The notes under the pieces were generated by a model. The model did no database searches. It was given only the letters and a program-made list of their open reading frames with translations, and was not told the DNA's origin. A stretch of 64,000 nt of DNA from Deltaproteobacteria bacterium (lineage in GTDB: Bacteria; Desulfobacterota; DSM-4660; Desulfatiglandales; Desulfatiglandaceae), in the NCBI GenBank assembly GCA_019307945.1, contig JAFDIS010000011.1:1-64000 (forward strand), written 5' to 3'. Position numbers and translations under genes: made by a program. This document shows, piece by piece, positions 27,901 through 36,793 of the stretch. Numbering within the stretch: the stretch's first letter is position 1; every line of letters starts with the position of its first letter.

Positions 27901-29685
27901 GTTGAGTTCCCTGCCCCGCGCGGCCACCGTCTCCGCCATGGTCATCAGGCGGCAGTAGCGCAGCAGATTCAATCCGTGCTCGGCATCGTATCGTCGGGCC
28001 AGGTCCGAGAGGGGCTTGAGCGCCTTTTCGTTCATTTTTCCGGAAATGATGCGCCCCATGGCGGTGTGTCCGGTCACGATTAGGAAGATCTCCCTCACTT
28101 CCTCATGGCTGAATCCAAAGAAGGGGAGGGCTTCCAGATTCTCCAGGATTCGGGTGCGGGAGCCCTGGATACCGTCGGGATTCATGTACTTCTTGATCCT
28201 CTCGAGGCGCCCGGCCTTGGATACCAGTTTGACCACTGCGTTGAGCCTGGGGAATCGCCGCTTCTTGTTGTCCAGCGGCTGCTTCAGGCGATCGATGAAT
28301 ACCCGGGGCAGGTGTTCGTACCGGCCCTGCTTCAGCCTTTCCAGGACCTGAAGCGTATCGATTACGTACTCGAAGGAATCCCGATAGTCGGCCAGGAGGC
28401 TCAAGGGGCACCCCGCGAGTTGGGATTCGGACACTTCTTCCTTCAGCTTGGACAGGGTCGTCTTCAAAGGCCGTTTCTGACCCAGGTAGATCAGCATGTA
28501 GTGCGGGGCGAATCCGTGGCACGAGAAGCGCCGGTCCCAGTTCGACCGCACATTGTCCGGGATCAGGGGCTTGAGGAAGATTTGCTGGAAGTAGACGGAG
28601 AGCAGCCTGGACCACGTTTTTTCCTGGTCCACGGTATAGGGTCGATCGCTCAGTCGGAAATCCATGTAGGGGAGATTTTCGATCTCCTCGAGGGTCATCT
28701 CCTCCAGGGTCCGGCCCCCCAGGAGTCGGTTCACCGTCTCCTGTTCCACGTAAAGGTCGCTGAGGTATTGCTGGAAGTCGAACTGGTTTACCTGCATCCC
28801 TCCTCCCCCCGGGCTGCGGTGAAACCTCCGGCGGGTCTTGAATATATGGCTGAAAAGGGCGTAGTTTTTCTCCTCCGCCTCGCTCTTGAACCGCACTTTG
28901 GCCGTTTTGTTGCTCCTGGGGACATAACGGTTTGCGATGATAAAGATTTCACCGTCGGGCTTGAGCCGGTTGAAGATCTCCCAGAGCAGGAACAACGCAT
29001 ACTGTTCCAGGCGGGCCTTGTCCGGTTGTTTCAGGGCGAGAGGGCTGAACCCTTCCATTGTGATCAGCTCGTAGAGGTCGCGCGTCACCACGATCAGGTC
29101 GAGGGTCGCGTCGAGGGCCTTCAGCCGGTCCAGGGAGTCAATGAGGACGAAGTGGTGCTCCTTGAAGCCTGAAGAGAGTTCCCGGAAGATAAGATCGTCC
29201 CGGTGGGTCACCAGTCCGATGTCGTGATGTTCCTGGAGGTATTTCCTCCGGTGGTAGCCGACGATCTTGGAGATCTCATTCACCTTGGACTTGACATGAC
29301 TCAAGGTGGCGGAGACCAGGTGGGCCGGAATCAGGTAGTAGGGCTTGCCGCGGGAGGAAAACCGGATCAGCAGCCCCAGGTTCTTGTAGATCCGGTTGAG
29401 GTCCCGATAATGGAGCCTGACCTGGTCGGGGTCTTCCAGGTTGACGGACTGGAGAAAGTCCATGTCCGCCTTGTTGAGCCGATCATAGACTTCAAAGAGG
29501 CCGAACCCGTAAGCATTGCCCCCGAACCGGCTTATGAGCTGGGCCGGGTGTCTCAGGGCGGGAAAGGTGCCCAGGGGCACGTCCTGCGGATCGATTCCGT
29601 AGAAGTGAAACTCATCCGGCTTAACAAGGCGGAAGGGGCTTTTTATCCATGCGGTTTCGGGAGTGGGGGAAGCGGTGGGTTCCAT
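24955..29685 (-). CDS. 1576-residue protein of unknown function with degenerate HD region
   Basis: A very long soluble protein with no signal peptide; I do not recognise a named family. Around residues 165-280 the pattern LDLIVVTRDLYELITMEGFS, then LLWEIFNRLKPDGEIFIIAN, resembles the late strands of a class I methyltransferase fold. Around residues 1010-1110 KAVVLQDLARVP, LGEEARNHLLFLVRHHS and DPDLLDALFVLSF resemble the HD domain of the PII uridylyltransferase GlnD, but the expected HD pair is LQD, so hydrolase activity is doubtful. The rest is largely helical, with a charged coiled-coil-like C-terminus. It follows livF by 53 bp and could be the last gene of the liv operon. Function unknown. 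Confidence 0.8.
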   Translation of the reverse strand: MEPTASPTPETAWIKSPFRLVKPDEFHFYGIDPQDVPLGTFPALRHPAQLISRFGGNAYGFGLFEVYDRLNKADMDFLQSVNLEDPDQVRLHYRDLNRIYKNLGLLIRFSSRGKPYYLIPAHLVSATLSHVKSKVNEISKIVGYHRRKYLQEHHDIGLVTHRDDLIFRELSSGFKEHHFVLIDSLDRLKALDATLDLIVVTRDLYELITMEGFSPLALKQPDKARLEQYALFLLWEIFNRLKPDGEIFIIANRYVPRSNKTAKVRFKSEAEEKNYALFSHIFKTRRRFHRSPGGGGMQVNQFDFQQYLSDLYVEQETVNRLLGGRTLEEMTLEEIENLPYMDFRLSDRPYTVDQEKTWSRLLSVYFQQIFLKPLIPDNVRSNWDRRFSCHGFAPHYMLIYLGQKRPLKTTLSKLKEEVSESQLAGCPLSLLADYRDSFEYVIDTLQVLERLKQGRYEHLPRVFIDRLKQPLDNKKRRFPRLNAVVKLVSKAGRLERIKKYMNPDGIQGSRTRILENLEALPFFGFSHEEVREIFLIVTGHTAMGRIISGKMNEKALKPLSDLARRYDAEHGLNLLRYCRLMTMAETVAARGRELNQGQLAELFDLYEATVRVATNRELDWDGLLDERISSLGGIHNKIVRKILKMANHFEFLDNWAELREKGPMEKEALADYDEAQVSRIESIIHLLETIELVEQQHLKLDPVELPAFYRKFLGMEFHGTGHLFQRMDSGLVFVLLWITVNVVRGDVINFNPILADVQEEQIEERIRRVEQEAARIRIQYLDLESLRQFSKQVYENHSAFIVGSGFQLRVNRDTQALEILYVDLDQNIEDLRVLSRKWAGHTLNDLPLEDLERIEALFSHLESFYQGHLRLTRDKEMRSRLPARQRKWFQQADTLRESLKSDLLQILFRPEALYTDLNLLHRHAPSILNFILPEFTALRKADLSGRLYLKTSVTEYILNSARKLQALIRGRREDFQNVHFLHHLAQREFGPMATGIVGVNESQIQALEHIVAGLAASPPLFEALAKAVVLQDLARVPELRDRYRDVINPADLGNAGAVILEKEGIPERLQLGEEARNHLLFLVRHHSDFHHMIRGEMGFAALENILRAADPDLLDALFVLSFIMLSALGEDLVLEDLAARLFRIRGLCRDILEGKTTLDLAQKELFRYRGGLFFALQYYDRVGLPEGVSAGRYLDSGRWPGKSDEETLRAGERIFAMERLFRLHGIRYVEFVDLVNLMVKVPLKFIYKKRKLSSIGYASYEREVYEAFRIYRTLQNLDESIRHFMLDRLLRDRVRVFGYEKVSDFLSYQNQLKLILAGLVGTTAMEETDGSICINYTGMADVIEKRYEAVNDFLNGIPMERIWANKARPSRLFKAKSGVLLKTGPGGRVLSVEFQDKIHMERKVSYMQTIDDLDQLKNYFHYSLRSLRKHPFPTEDYELALERAFEERLERIIDSTLAKAAKQMELIQDFAELHHLAQDLGMRSLDMGFSSEQRHRLQDLYEIRKDNLRRKKLREIEVILDSINDAEELRDYWNSIKWYLQQNRPYLGKEFENLIARKFDLALERLSALPASRSGP

Positions 29686-29738
29686 GCGTTAGCCGGACGG
29701 ATGCGCTGCCGCGGGCGTACCACTCGACCGGGAGCGGT

Positions 29739-30542
29739 TCACAGCCAGCGCTTCCTTCTCTTGTATGACTTGACGTCCTTGTATGACTTGAGCGCCCCGG
29801 AGGCGGCTGTTCCGAGATAGAATTCCTTGACGTCCGGGTTGTCCCGGAGTTCCTCGGCCGGACTCTCCAGGACGATTTTCCCGTTCTCCATCACGTACCC
29901 GTAATGAGCGATTTGGAGCGCCATGTTGGCGTTCTGTTCCACCACCATGAGCGTGGTGCCCTGTTCCTGGTTGATGCGACGGATGATCTGGAAGATCTCC
30001 TTAACCAGCAAGGGGGCCAGGCCGAGGGAAGGTTCGTCCAGGAGCAGGAGTTTGGGATGGGCCATGAGGCCTCTGCCGATCACCATCATCTGCAGTTCAC
30101 CCCCGCTACAGTAACCTGCGAGGGATTTTCTGCGGGCCAGCAGGGCGGGAAAGTAGTCGTAGACCATTTTCAGGTCCTGCTGGTAAGGCTTGCCCCAGCG
30201 GGTGGCTGTGCCCACTTTGAGGTTTTCTTCCACCGTGAGGTACTTGAATTCCTGGCGGCCTTCGAGCACCTGGATGATTCCCATGCGGGTGATTTCCTCG
30301 GGAGATGAATTCTGTACCGGCTTGCCGTCGTATTCTATGGAGCCCTCGGTGACCTTTCCGTTTTCCGGTTTCAGAAGGCCCGATATCGCCTTCAGGGTGG
30401 TGGTCTTTCCAGCCCCGTTGCTCCCCAGAAGGGAGACGATCTGCCCCTTCCTCACGGATAGCGAGACCCCCTTGAGGACCTGAATGACGTCCGAGTAAAC
30501 TACGCTGATGTTATTTATGAGGAGGCGAATGTGGTTTTCCAT
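29739..30542 (-). CDS. livF: Branched-chain amino acid-type ABC transporter ATPase LivF
   Basis: A 267-residue ABC ATPase with Walker A GSNGAGKTTTLKAIS, the variant signature YCSGGELQMMVIGRGLM (Cys-Ser instead of Leu-Ser), Walker B LLLLDEPSLGLAPLLV and the switch region MVVEQN. ATG 30542 is preferred over a TTG six bases upstream because AGGGG is well spaced. The C-terminus is extended by a lysine- and arginine-rich tail (SYKDVKSYKRRKRWL) beyond the usual end. Pairs with LivG under the LivHM permeases. Cargo is predicted only at family level: branched-chain amino acids, amides, or aromatic/short-chain carboxylates. Confidence 0.93.
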   Translation of the reverse strand: MENHIRLLINNISVVYSDVIQVLKGVSLSVRKGQIVSLLGSNGAGKTTTLKAISGLLKPENGKVTEGSIEYDGKPVQNSSPEEITRMGIIQVLEGRQEFKYLTVEENLKVGTATRWGKPYQQDLKMVYDYFPALLARRKSLAGYCSGGELQMMVIGRGLMAHPKLLLLDEPSLGLAPLLVKEIFQIIRRINQEQGTTLMVVEQNANMALQIAHYGYVMENGKIVLESPAEELRDNPDVKEFYLGTAASGALKSYKDVKSYKRRKRWL

Positions 30543-30554
30543 GATCAAAAACCC

Positions 30555-31622
30555 CTAATAGGAGAAAGGCCAAAGCCTGAAACTGGATCGGATGATCCGC
30601 CAAACCTCGGCGATACCCTTGGGCTCGAAAATGATGAAGAGTACGATGGCGAGACCGAAGACGAATTCACGCAAAGGGGCCATGGTGATGGCCATGCCTG
30701 TCGCTCCCACGTTCATCAGGTATTCGGTGACATGGCTCAGTACCTCGTTGAGGGCCACGATGAAGACGGTGCCGAAGACCGAGCCGGGCACGTTGCCCAG
30801 CCCACCGATGATGATCATGGCGATGAATTCAATGGACAGCCAAAGGTTGAAGGGTTCCGGGGTGATACTCATCATGTAATACGCATAGAGGCTGCCGGCC
30901 ACCCCGGCATAGAAAGAACTGATGCCGAAAGAGAGAAGTTTGTATGGGAATACGGGGATCCCCATGCCCTCGGCCGCACGGTCGTTGTCCCGGATGGCGA
31001 TGAAGGCGCGGCCGTAGCGGGTCCGGATCAGGTTGACGCCCGTCCAGGTGAGAAAGGCGAAAAGGATGAAGATCACGAAATAAAAGGCGCGGTCGTTGCC
31101 CAGATCGATCCCGAAAAGAGTCGCTCCCCCTACGATGATCCCGTTGGGCCCGCCGGTGAGGCTTTCCCACTCCAGCAGGACGTACTCTATGATGAACTGA
31201 CCCGCCAGTGTGGCGATGAGCAGGTAGAGGTGTTTGAGCCGGGCCGAGGGCAGGCCGAAGACGATTCCCACCGCCGCCGTCACCAGTCCGGCGGCCGGAA
31301 CCACCAGGATGAAGGGCAGACCCACACGTTGGGCCAGAATGGCTCCGGCATAGGCCCCCACGCCGAAAAAGGCGCCGTGACCCAGGGAGATCTGTCCCGT
31401 GTACCCGATCAGTATGTTGAGTCCCACCGCGGAGATGGCATAGATCCCTATGGTATTCAGGACGTACAGCATATACTGGCTGCTCACCCATGGGATCACG
31501 CCGAAAAGCAATACAAGGCCGATCAACACCCAGAGCCTCCCGAAGTCGGTCTCGAAGATGGCCAGCTCTTCCTCATAGGATTCGCGGTAGTTGCCGCAAG
31601 GATGAAAGTGCAGTCTTCGCAT
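30555..31622 (-). CDS. livM: Branched-chain amino acid-type ABC permease LivM
   Basis: A 355-residue inner-membrane permease with about nine helices and the family signature GLNILIGYTGQISLGHGAFF near residue 70. Unlike many LivM proteins it has a 40-residue charged N-terminal extension before the first helix. ATG 31622 is preferred to a TTG at 31649. It lies 12 bp before livF and 40 bp after livH. Works with LivH to form the membrane pore. Confidence 0.92.
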   Translation of the reverse strand: MRRLHFHPCGNYRESYEEELAIFETDFGRLWVLIGLVLLFGVIPWVSSQYMLYVLNTIGIYAISAVGLNILIGYTGQISLGHGAFFGVGAYAGAILAQRVGLPFILVVPAAGLVTAAVGIVFGLPSARLKHLYLLIATLAGQFIIEYVLLEWESLTGGPNGIIVGGATLFGIDLGNDRAFYFVIFILFAFLTWTGVNLIRTRYGRAFIAIRDNDRAAEGMGIPVFPYKLLSFGISSFYAGVAGSLYAYYMMSITPEPFNLWLSIEFIAMIIIGGLGNVPGSVFGTVFIVALNEVLSHVTEYLMNVGATGMAITMAPLREFVFGLAIVLFIIFEPKGIAEVWRIIRSSFRLWPFSY

Positions 31623-31662
31623 GCTGTTTGGGACCTCTTGTCTTTTCAATCAACCATGGGTT

Positions 31663-32541
31663 TCACACGCGTTCGATTTCCACCAGACCGAACAAACCGT
31701 AAGGCTTGACCATGAGAATGATGACCAGGGCGATATAAGGGACCACTTCCCGCAGGGAGGTAGAGATGTAGCCCCCTGTAAAAGTCTCCAGAAGCCCGAT
31801 GATCACGCCTCCCAGGATGGCGCCGCCGATGCTGTCCAGCCCACCCAGAATCACCACGGGAAACACCTTGAGCCCGATGGCGCTCAACTCGTGCACGTTG
31901 ATCCCGTTGATGATGCCCAGGACGATTCCGCTCATGGCGGCCACCAGAAAGGCGATGGCCCAGGACAAGGCAAAGACCCGGCGCACGTGCACGCCGAGGG
32001 AGAGGGCGGCCGGTTGGTTGTCCGCCACGGACCTCATGTAAATGCCCTGGTTCGAATACTTGAAGAAAAAGCCGAAGACGATCAGGAACAGGATGCCCAC
32101 GATAAAGGCCGCCACGTTTACGGACGGGATCTGGACATTGCCCAGCTGCAACGTCAATGATTCGGGCAGAAACCGGGGATAGCTGTGGATGTCACCTCCA
32201 AAGATGAAGAGCAGGAGTCCCTTGAACATGATCCCCAGGCCCAGGGTCATCATGATCACCTCTATGAGGTTTTCTCCTATGAGAGGCCGGAGGAACAGTC
32301 GTTCCACCACGAAACCCAGAGAGAATGTCCCTACCAGGGTCAGCACGAAGGCCACCACGATGGGCAGACCCGCCCAGGCGGACAGGAGGAGAAAGAGAAA
32401 TGCCCCGATGGCCAGCAGTTCACCATGGGCTAGGTTGAGCACGCTGCTGGATTTGAAGATCATCACGAACCCCAGGGCGGAAAGCGCATAGAGAAAGCCC
32501 AGCGACACGCCGTTGATCAGAAGTTGCAGAAAAAATTCCAT
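31663..32541 (-). CDS. livH: Branched-chain amino acid-type ABC permease LivH
   Basis: A 292-residue permease with about eight helices. It begins MEFFLQLLINGVSLGFLYALSAL and contains VLNLAHGELLAIGAF and GGLDSIGGAILGGVIIGLLE, all characteristic of LivH. It is separated from the acyl-CoA ligase gene by only 27 bp, so that ligase and the transporter are probably made from one mRNA. Confidence 0.93.
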   Translation of the reverse strand: MEFFLQLLINGVSLGFLYALSALGFVMIFKSSSVLNLAHGELLAIGAFLFLLLSAWAGLPIVVAFVLTLVGTFSLGFVVERLFLRPLIGENLIEVIMMTLGLGIMFKGLLLFIFGGDIHSYPRFLPESLTLQLGNVQIPSVNVAAFIVGILFLIVFGFFFKYSNQGIYMRSVADNQPAALSLGVHVRRVFALSWAIAFLVAAMSGIVLGIINGINVHELSAIGLKVFPVVILGGLDSIGGAILGGVIIGLLETFTGGYISTSLREVVPYIALVIILMVKPYGLFGLVEIERV

Positions 32542-32568
32542 GGCCTGCTCGATCTCCTCTCCGAAAGT

Positions 32569-34515
32569 CTAGACATCGATGATCTTCACGGTGGTCTCGA
32601 TGGTGCCCACGTGCCCGTCACGGTAGCGGACACGGCCCCTGACGGGAAGTTCCTTTTTCCCGGCATACATGGCGTCGATGAGTTCCTTGTACTGCTCGAA
32701 AACGAATTTGCGCCTCACCTTGCCGGTACGGGTCAGTTCCTGGTCGTCCGCGTCCAGTAGCTTGTAAAGGAGTATTATCCTGACCAGTTGCATGGGCTGG
32801 GGCAACTGGGTGTTGACCTCACGCACCTCCTGCCGGATAAGTTCTTCCACGGCGGGCTGCTGGGACAGGTCCGTGTAAGTGGTGTAGGGGATCTTGCGGT
32901 CCTCGGCCCAGTTGCCCACGTTGCCGAAATCTATGTTGATGAACGCTGTGAGATATGGCTGCCCTTCCCCCCATATCACGGATTCCTTGATATAAGGACT
33001 GAACTTGAGACGGGTCTCGATGAAATCGGGCGAAAAGGCCTCCCCCTCCTTGGTGCGCATGATGTCCTGTTTTCGTCCTATGATCAGGAGGTGGCCGTCT
33101 TTGTCCAGATAGCCCGCGTCCCCGGTGTGGAACCAGCCGTCCGCAAGGGCTTCCTCCGTGGCCTCCTCGTTTTCGTAATATCCCACGAAACAGGACTTGC
33201 TCTTGACAAGCACCTCCTGGTCTTCGGCGATCCTGATTTCGGTACGGGGCAAGGGTTTGCCCACCGTCTCGGGCTTTACCTCGCCGTCGGGCTGCACCTG
33301 AAAGATGCCTCCCGCCTCCGTCAGCCCGTAGCACTGCTTCAGGTTCAATCCGTTGGCTCGGAAGAACCGGATCACATCCGGACTTATGGGATGGCCGCCC
33401 GTGTAGGCGGCCCTGAACCCGAGGCATCCCACTCGATCCAGGAGTGGGCGCGAGACCGTTCGGTGCATGATCCAGCGGAGGAACTTGAGACCCGAAGGGA
33501 CGGGTTTCCCCTCGGACTCCAGGTCAACCACCTTCTTGCCCATCTCCTGGGAGTAATTGTACATGGCGCGCTTTATGAACCCCGCGTCGCTGATCTTGAC
33601 CCGGATCTTAGATGCCAGGTCTTCCCAGAACCTCGAGGATGTGACGATTACCGTAGGGCCGATTTCCCTGAAATCCTCGACCGCGGTTTCAAAAGTCTCG
33701 GGGAAGTTCATGGCCATGCCGCAGCACAGAGTGACACCCACTCCCCACATCTGGTCCACGATCCATGCGGTGGGGGTGATGGAGATCCAGTTGTCCCCCA
33801 CCCCTATGGGGGCCGTTTCAATCCACTTGCGGGCCATTTCCGTGAAGTTTTGGTGACTGAGCATGACCATCTTGGGCTCGCCCGTGGTGCCCGAGGTCAT
33901 GAGCATCAGGGCGACCTCCTTCGGCGTCCCTTCCCATACCTCCCGCGTATAGCGATCCGGCTCCTCCTTGTCCAGGTCCTCGCCCAGTTCCAGGAGCTGA
34001 GCGAAGCTGATGAGCCACGGGTTGTCACGGTAGGACCGCATTCCCGTCGGGTCCAGGTATATGAGGCGTTTTACGTGGGAAAGTCGCTCCCGGCAGCTCA
34101 GGAGCTTGTCCACCTGCTCCTGATCCTGGGCGAAGACGTAGGAGGCCTTGACCCGGTTGAGCCCACCCGCCAGTTCCTCGGCCACGGCGGAAGTGAACAG
34201 GGGTATGGTCACAGCCCCTGCCGACTGAGTCCCCAACTGGGCGAAGAGCCACTCCGGGTGATTGTCCAGCACGAGCCCCACGTTGTCTTCCCTTTTAAGG
34301 CCCAGAGATATGAGCCCCAGGGCGACGAGACGCGTGTAACGGAGATACTCCCGCCAGTTGTAGGTCTGCCAGATCCCATAGGCCTTCTCCCTTACAGCGA
34401 TGCCTTCGCCCAGGCCCTCGGCCTGCCGGCCAAGGATCTGGGGCAGGGTGTACTGTTCGAGGGAATTCAGGGTGTCTTCGTCAATCCGCTTGATGTTCTT
34501 CTCTGTTGCCCTCAT
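32569..34515 (-). CDS. AMP-forming acyl-CoA ligase embedded in the liv operon
   Basis: A 648-residue adenylate-forming enzyme of the long-chain acyl-CoA synthetase type, with the ATP motif LMLMTSGTTGEPK, the acyl-binding motif QCYGLTEAGG, the hinge DGWFHTGDAGYLD and the catalytic-lysine region GRKQDIMRTKEGEAFSP. It activates a carboxylic acid to its CoA thioester, and its place between livG and livH suggests that the imported compound is such an acid. The start is ATG 34515 or a GTG four codons earlier; neither has a strong ribosome site. Chain length or aromatic preference cannot be read from sequence. Confidence 0.88.
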   Translation of the reverse strand: MRATEKNIKRIDEDTLNSLEQYTLPQILGRQAEGLGEGIAVREKAYGIWQTYNWREYLRYTRLVALGLISLGLKREDNVGLVLDNHPEWLFAQLGTQSAGAVTIPLFTSAVAEELAGGLNRVKASYVFAQDQEQVDKLLSCRERLSHVKRLIYLDPTGMRSYRDNPWLISFAQLLELGEDLDKEEPDRYTREVWEGTPKEVALMLMTSGTTGEPKMVMLSHQNFTEMARKWIETAPIGVGDNWISITPTAWIVDQMWGVGVTLCCGMAMNFPETFETAVEDFREIGPTVIVTSSRFWEDLASKIRVKISDAGFIKRAMYNYSQEMGKKVVDLESEGKPVPSGLKFLRWIMHRTVSRPLLDRVGCLGFRAAYTGGHPISPDVIRFFRANGLNLKQCYGLTEAGGIFQVQPDGEVKPETVGKPLPRTEIRIAEDQEVLVKSKSCFVGYYENEEATEEALADGWFHTGDAGYLDKDGHLLIIGRKQDIMRTKEGEAFSPDFIETRLKFSPYIKESVIWGEGQPYLTAFINIDFGNVGNWAEDRKIPYTTYTDLSQQPAVEELIRQEVREVNTQLPQPMQLVRIILLYKLLDADDQELTRTGKVRRKFVFEQYKELIDAMYAGKKELPVRGRVRYRDGHVGTIETTVKIIDV

Positions 34516-34572
34516 GACTCTCTTCACCGCGCCGGGGTGCCGGATCGGTGCCTTGCCCCCAAAAGGAGGGGG

Positions 34573-35403
34573 TCAGTCGATGGTGGCCGTGTCTCCCAGG
34601 TAGGCCTTGATGACTTGGGGGTGATTCTGAATGAAGTCGGGAGAACCTTCCGCCAGTTTCACTCCGAAATCCAGGACCATCACACGCTGGGAGATGCTCA
34701 TCACCACGGACATGTCATGTTCCACCAGGATCATGGTCTGGTTCCAGGCCTCGTTCAACTCCATGAGGAAACGGACCATGTCCTCCTTTTCCTCCAGGGT
34801 CATGCCGGCGAAGGGCTCGTCCAGCACCAAGAGCCTGGGCTCGAGAGCGAGGGCCCGGCCCAGCTCGACACGTTTTCTCAGCCCGTAGGGCAGGGAACCC
34901 ACGGGGGCCTTGCGGATGGACTGCATCTCCAGGAAGTCGATCAGTTCCTCCAGAATCCGTCGGTGCCGGATTTCCTCCCGGCGGACACCCCTGGAGAAAA
35001 CGGATGCGCGGGCCATGTCGTATCTGGAATGAATGTGCCTGGCGAGCAGCATGTTGGACAGGACCGTCATGCCGGGAAAAAGCTCTATGTTTTGATAGGT
35101 CCTTCCGATTCCGATCCGGGTCAGATGATGGGTGGAAAGGTGGGTGATGTTCTCTCCGTTGAAGCGGATTTCTCCCTCCTGGGGTTTGTAGTAGCCGGTG
35201 ATGCAGTTGAGGAGGCTGGTTTTTCCCGCCCCGTTGGGACCGATCACGGCCACCAGCTCTCCCGTGTGCACCTCCAGGTTGATCTTGTTCAGAGCCGTAA
35301 TCCCGCCGAATTTCAGCGTGAGATCCTTCACCTCCAGCTCCGCCCGGATGTCTTCCGGGCGGGCGGAGGCGTAAATGCTCGGTTCACCACGGAAGGCTTT
35401 CAT
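34573..35403 (-). CDS. livG: Branched-chain amino acid-type ABC transporter ATPase LivG
   Basis: A 276-residue ATPase with Walker A GPNGAGKTSLLNC, signature region GSLPYGLRKRVELGRAL (the canonical LSGG is replaced by LPYG, common in LivG), Walker B LLVLDEPFAGMTLEEK and VEHDMSVVMSIS. Its ATG overlaps the livK stop as ATGA, which fixes the start at 35403; a longer frame runs back into livK. Confidence 0.94.
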   Translation of the reverse strand: MKAFRGEPSIYASARPEDIRAELEVKDLTLKFGGITALNKINLEVHTGELVAVIGPNGAGKTSLLNCITGYYKPQEGEIRFNGENITHLSTHHLTRIGIGRTYQNIELFPGMTVLSNMLLARHIHSRYDMARASVFSRGVRREEIRHRRILEELIDFLEMQSIRKAPVGSLPYGLRKRVELGRALALEPRLLVLDEPFAGMTLEEKEDMVRFLMELNEAWNQTMILVEHDMSVVMSISQRVMVLDFGVKLAEGSPDFIQNHPQVIKAYLGDTATID

Positions 35404-36605
35404 TGGAGAATCTTCACCTTCTCTTTGCCGGGTCCCCAGAAATTGGTGAGGGGCGTGTAGGTCTGATCCTCGTTCAACCTCACGATCCTCGCTTTCCACG
35501 ACGCGCTGTGATCGGTGTTGGTATAGGTTATGTCGGGGACCAGGCCGCCGAAGTTCTCGTTCCGAAAGGTCTGAAGCGCCTGGTTGATGGTCCCGCTGTT
35601 TATCTCCCCGAATTTTTCATGCGCCCGCTGAAAGGCCCGTTCCATGATCATGCCTATGACCACGCCTTCCCAGTAAGAAAAATCGAACTTGATCACGGTG
35701 CCGTAACGTCTCCCGAGGTCTTGCAAAAGCCTGACGCCGGGGGAGCGGTCCGCTGGAAGCCCGCCGCAGAACTGGACCGCCATGCGGTTCCGGAGGAGGC
35801 CCTTGGCCCTCTTGAAGAAATCGGGGTCGGTGGAGGTCCAGGTGGCGAAGAAAGGTACGTCATAGTTGACCCGATCGGCGGACTGCAGGGCCATGAGCAC
35901 GGCTGAGGGCAGCACCTGCATCACGACATACTGTGCACCCTTGTTCTTCAGCCTCAGGAGTTCGGTCTTGAGATCCAGCGACTTGGGGGGGAACTGCTCT
36001 ATGGCCACGATGTTGACGTTATACTTGGCCGCATACTCCTTGCACGGGCCGTGGATCGCCTTGCCGTAGGCGTTGTTGTAAGTAAGAAGGCCCACCTTCG
36101 GCACGCCGCCTTTGTGGAGGTTCTTGATGTACTCGAGGATTGCATAACTGTCCATGTTATAGTCGCCGAAGGGGAGGTAGGCATAGTCGATGGGAGGTTT
36201 GAGGAATCCGATGTAGGTCGAATAGTTGATGTCCGGGACCTTGTATTTCTGAAAGATCGGTTTCGCCATGATTCCCGACCCTGCGTCCCAGGTGGCGATA
36301 ATGTCCATCTTGTCCTCGGTGCAGAACTTCTTGACGTATTTCACTGCCTCCGGGACCTTGTAGCCGTGGTCGACCACCGTCAAGGCGATCTTGTTCCCAT
36401 ACACCCCGCCTTTGACTTCATTCACGTAACGAGTGTAGTCCTGTTGTCCCTTTGCATGGTACTGTCCCCAGCTCGATGCCGGGCCGGTGAGGTTTATGAT
36501 GGCGCCGACTTTTACATCCTTGGCGAAGGCGGGTGTTGAGGGTCCTGCAGCGGAAATTCCGAGAGCGATTAGAAGCACCACGGCCCACGTGAAAGGTCTT
36601 CTCAT
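35400..36605 (-). CDS. livK: Periplasmic substrate-binding protein of the Liv-type transporter
   Basis: A 401-residue type I binding protein. It has a Sec signal (MRRPFTWAVVLLIALGISAA, cleavage near AFA-KD) and the two-lobed Peripla_BP_6 pattern beginning VKVGAIINLTGPASSWGQYH. It catches the substrate and delivers it to LivHM. It is the first gene of livK-livG-ligase-livH-livM-livF and lies opposite the TetR regulator, with a promoter at 36716-36744. Substrate cannot be told; the co-transcribed acyl-CoA ligase and the nearby etfBA argue for an organic acid rather than an amino acid. Confidence 0.92.
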   Translation of the reverse strand: MRRPFTWAVVLLIALGISAAGPSTPAFAKDVKVGAIINLTGPASSWGQYHAKGQQDYTRYVNEVKGGVYGNKIALTVVDHGYKVPEAVKYVKKFCTEDKMDIIATWDAGSGIMAKPIFQKYKVPDINYSTYIGFLKPPIDYAYLPFGDYNMDSYAILEYIKNLHKGGVPKVGLLTYNNAYGKAIHGPCKEYAAKYNVNIVAIEQFPPKSLDLKTELLRLKNKGAQYVVMQVLPSAVLMALQSADRVNYDVPFFATWTSTDPDFFKRAKGLLRNRMAVQFCGGLPADRSPGVRLLQDLGRRYGTVIKFDFSYWEGVVIGMIMERAFQRAHEKFGEINSGTINQALQTFRNENFGGLVPDITYTNTDHSASWKARIVRLNEDQTYTPLTNFWGPGKEKVKILQ

Positions 36606-36715
36606 GGCATTCCCTCCTTAGGTTACGGGTTCAACGAATTCTCCCTCGACCAAAAGCAAAACAATTTCTTTTAGTTATCACCCACCTTTCCTCGTGGAAT
36701 CGGAACACAGAAGGA

Positions 36716-36744
36716 ATCTAATGTATTACTTGCAAGGTTGTCAA
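36716..36744 (-). promoter_or_regulatory. Candidate promoter of the liv operon
   Basis: On the minus strand TTGACA (36744-36739), a 17-base spacer and TTAGAT (36721-36716). It lies back to back with the TetR promoter, 19 bases between the two -35 boxes. Confidence 0.5.
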
Positions 36745-36763
36745 GCGATTCAATCAAAAAAGC

Positions 36764-36791
36764 TTGACAGCCTAAAGACTGGATGTTAAAA
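36764..36791 (+). promoter_or_regulatory. Candidate promoter of the TetR gene
   Basis: TTGACA at 36764-36769, 16 bases, then TTAAAA at 36786-36791, immediately before a 28-bp palindrome. A bound repressor would sit over the transcription start. Confidence 0.5.
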
Positions 36792-36793
36792 GT

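Noticed and set aside
32788-35460. 890-codon plus-strand frame opposite the ligase and livG
   Set aside because: It runs antisense to two well-supported genes with catalytic motifs and spans their gene boundary.
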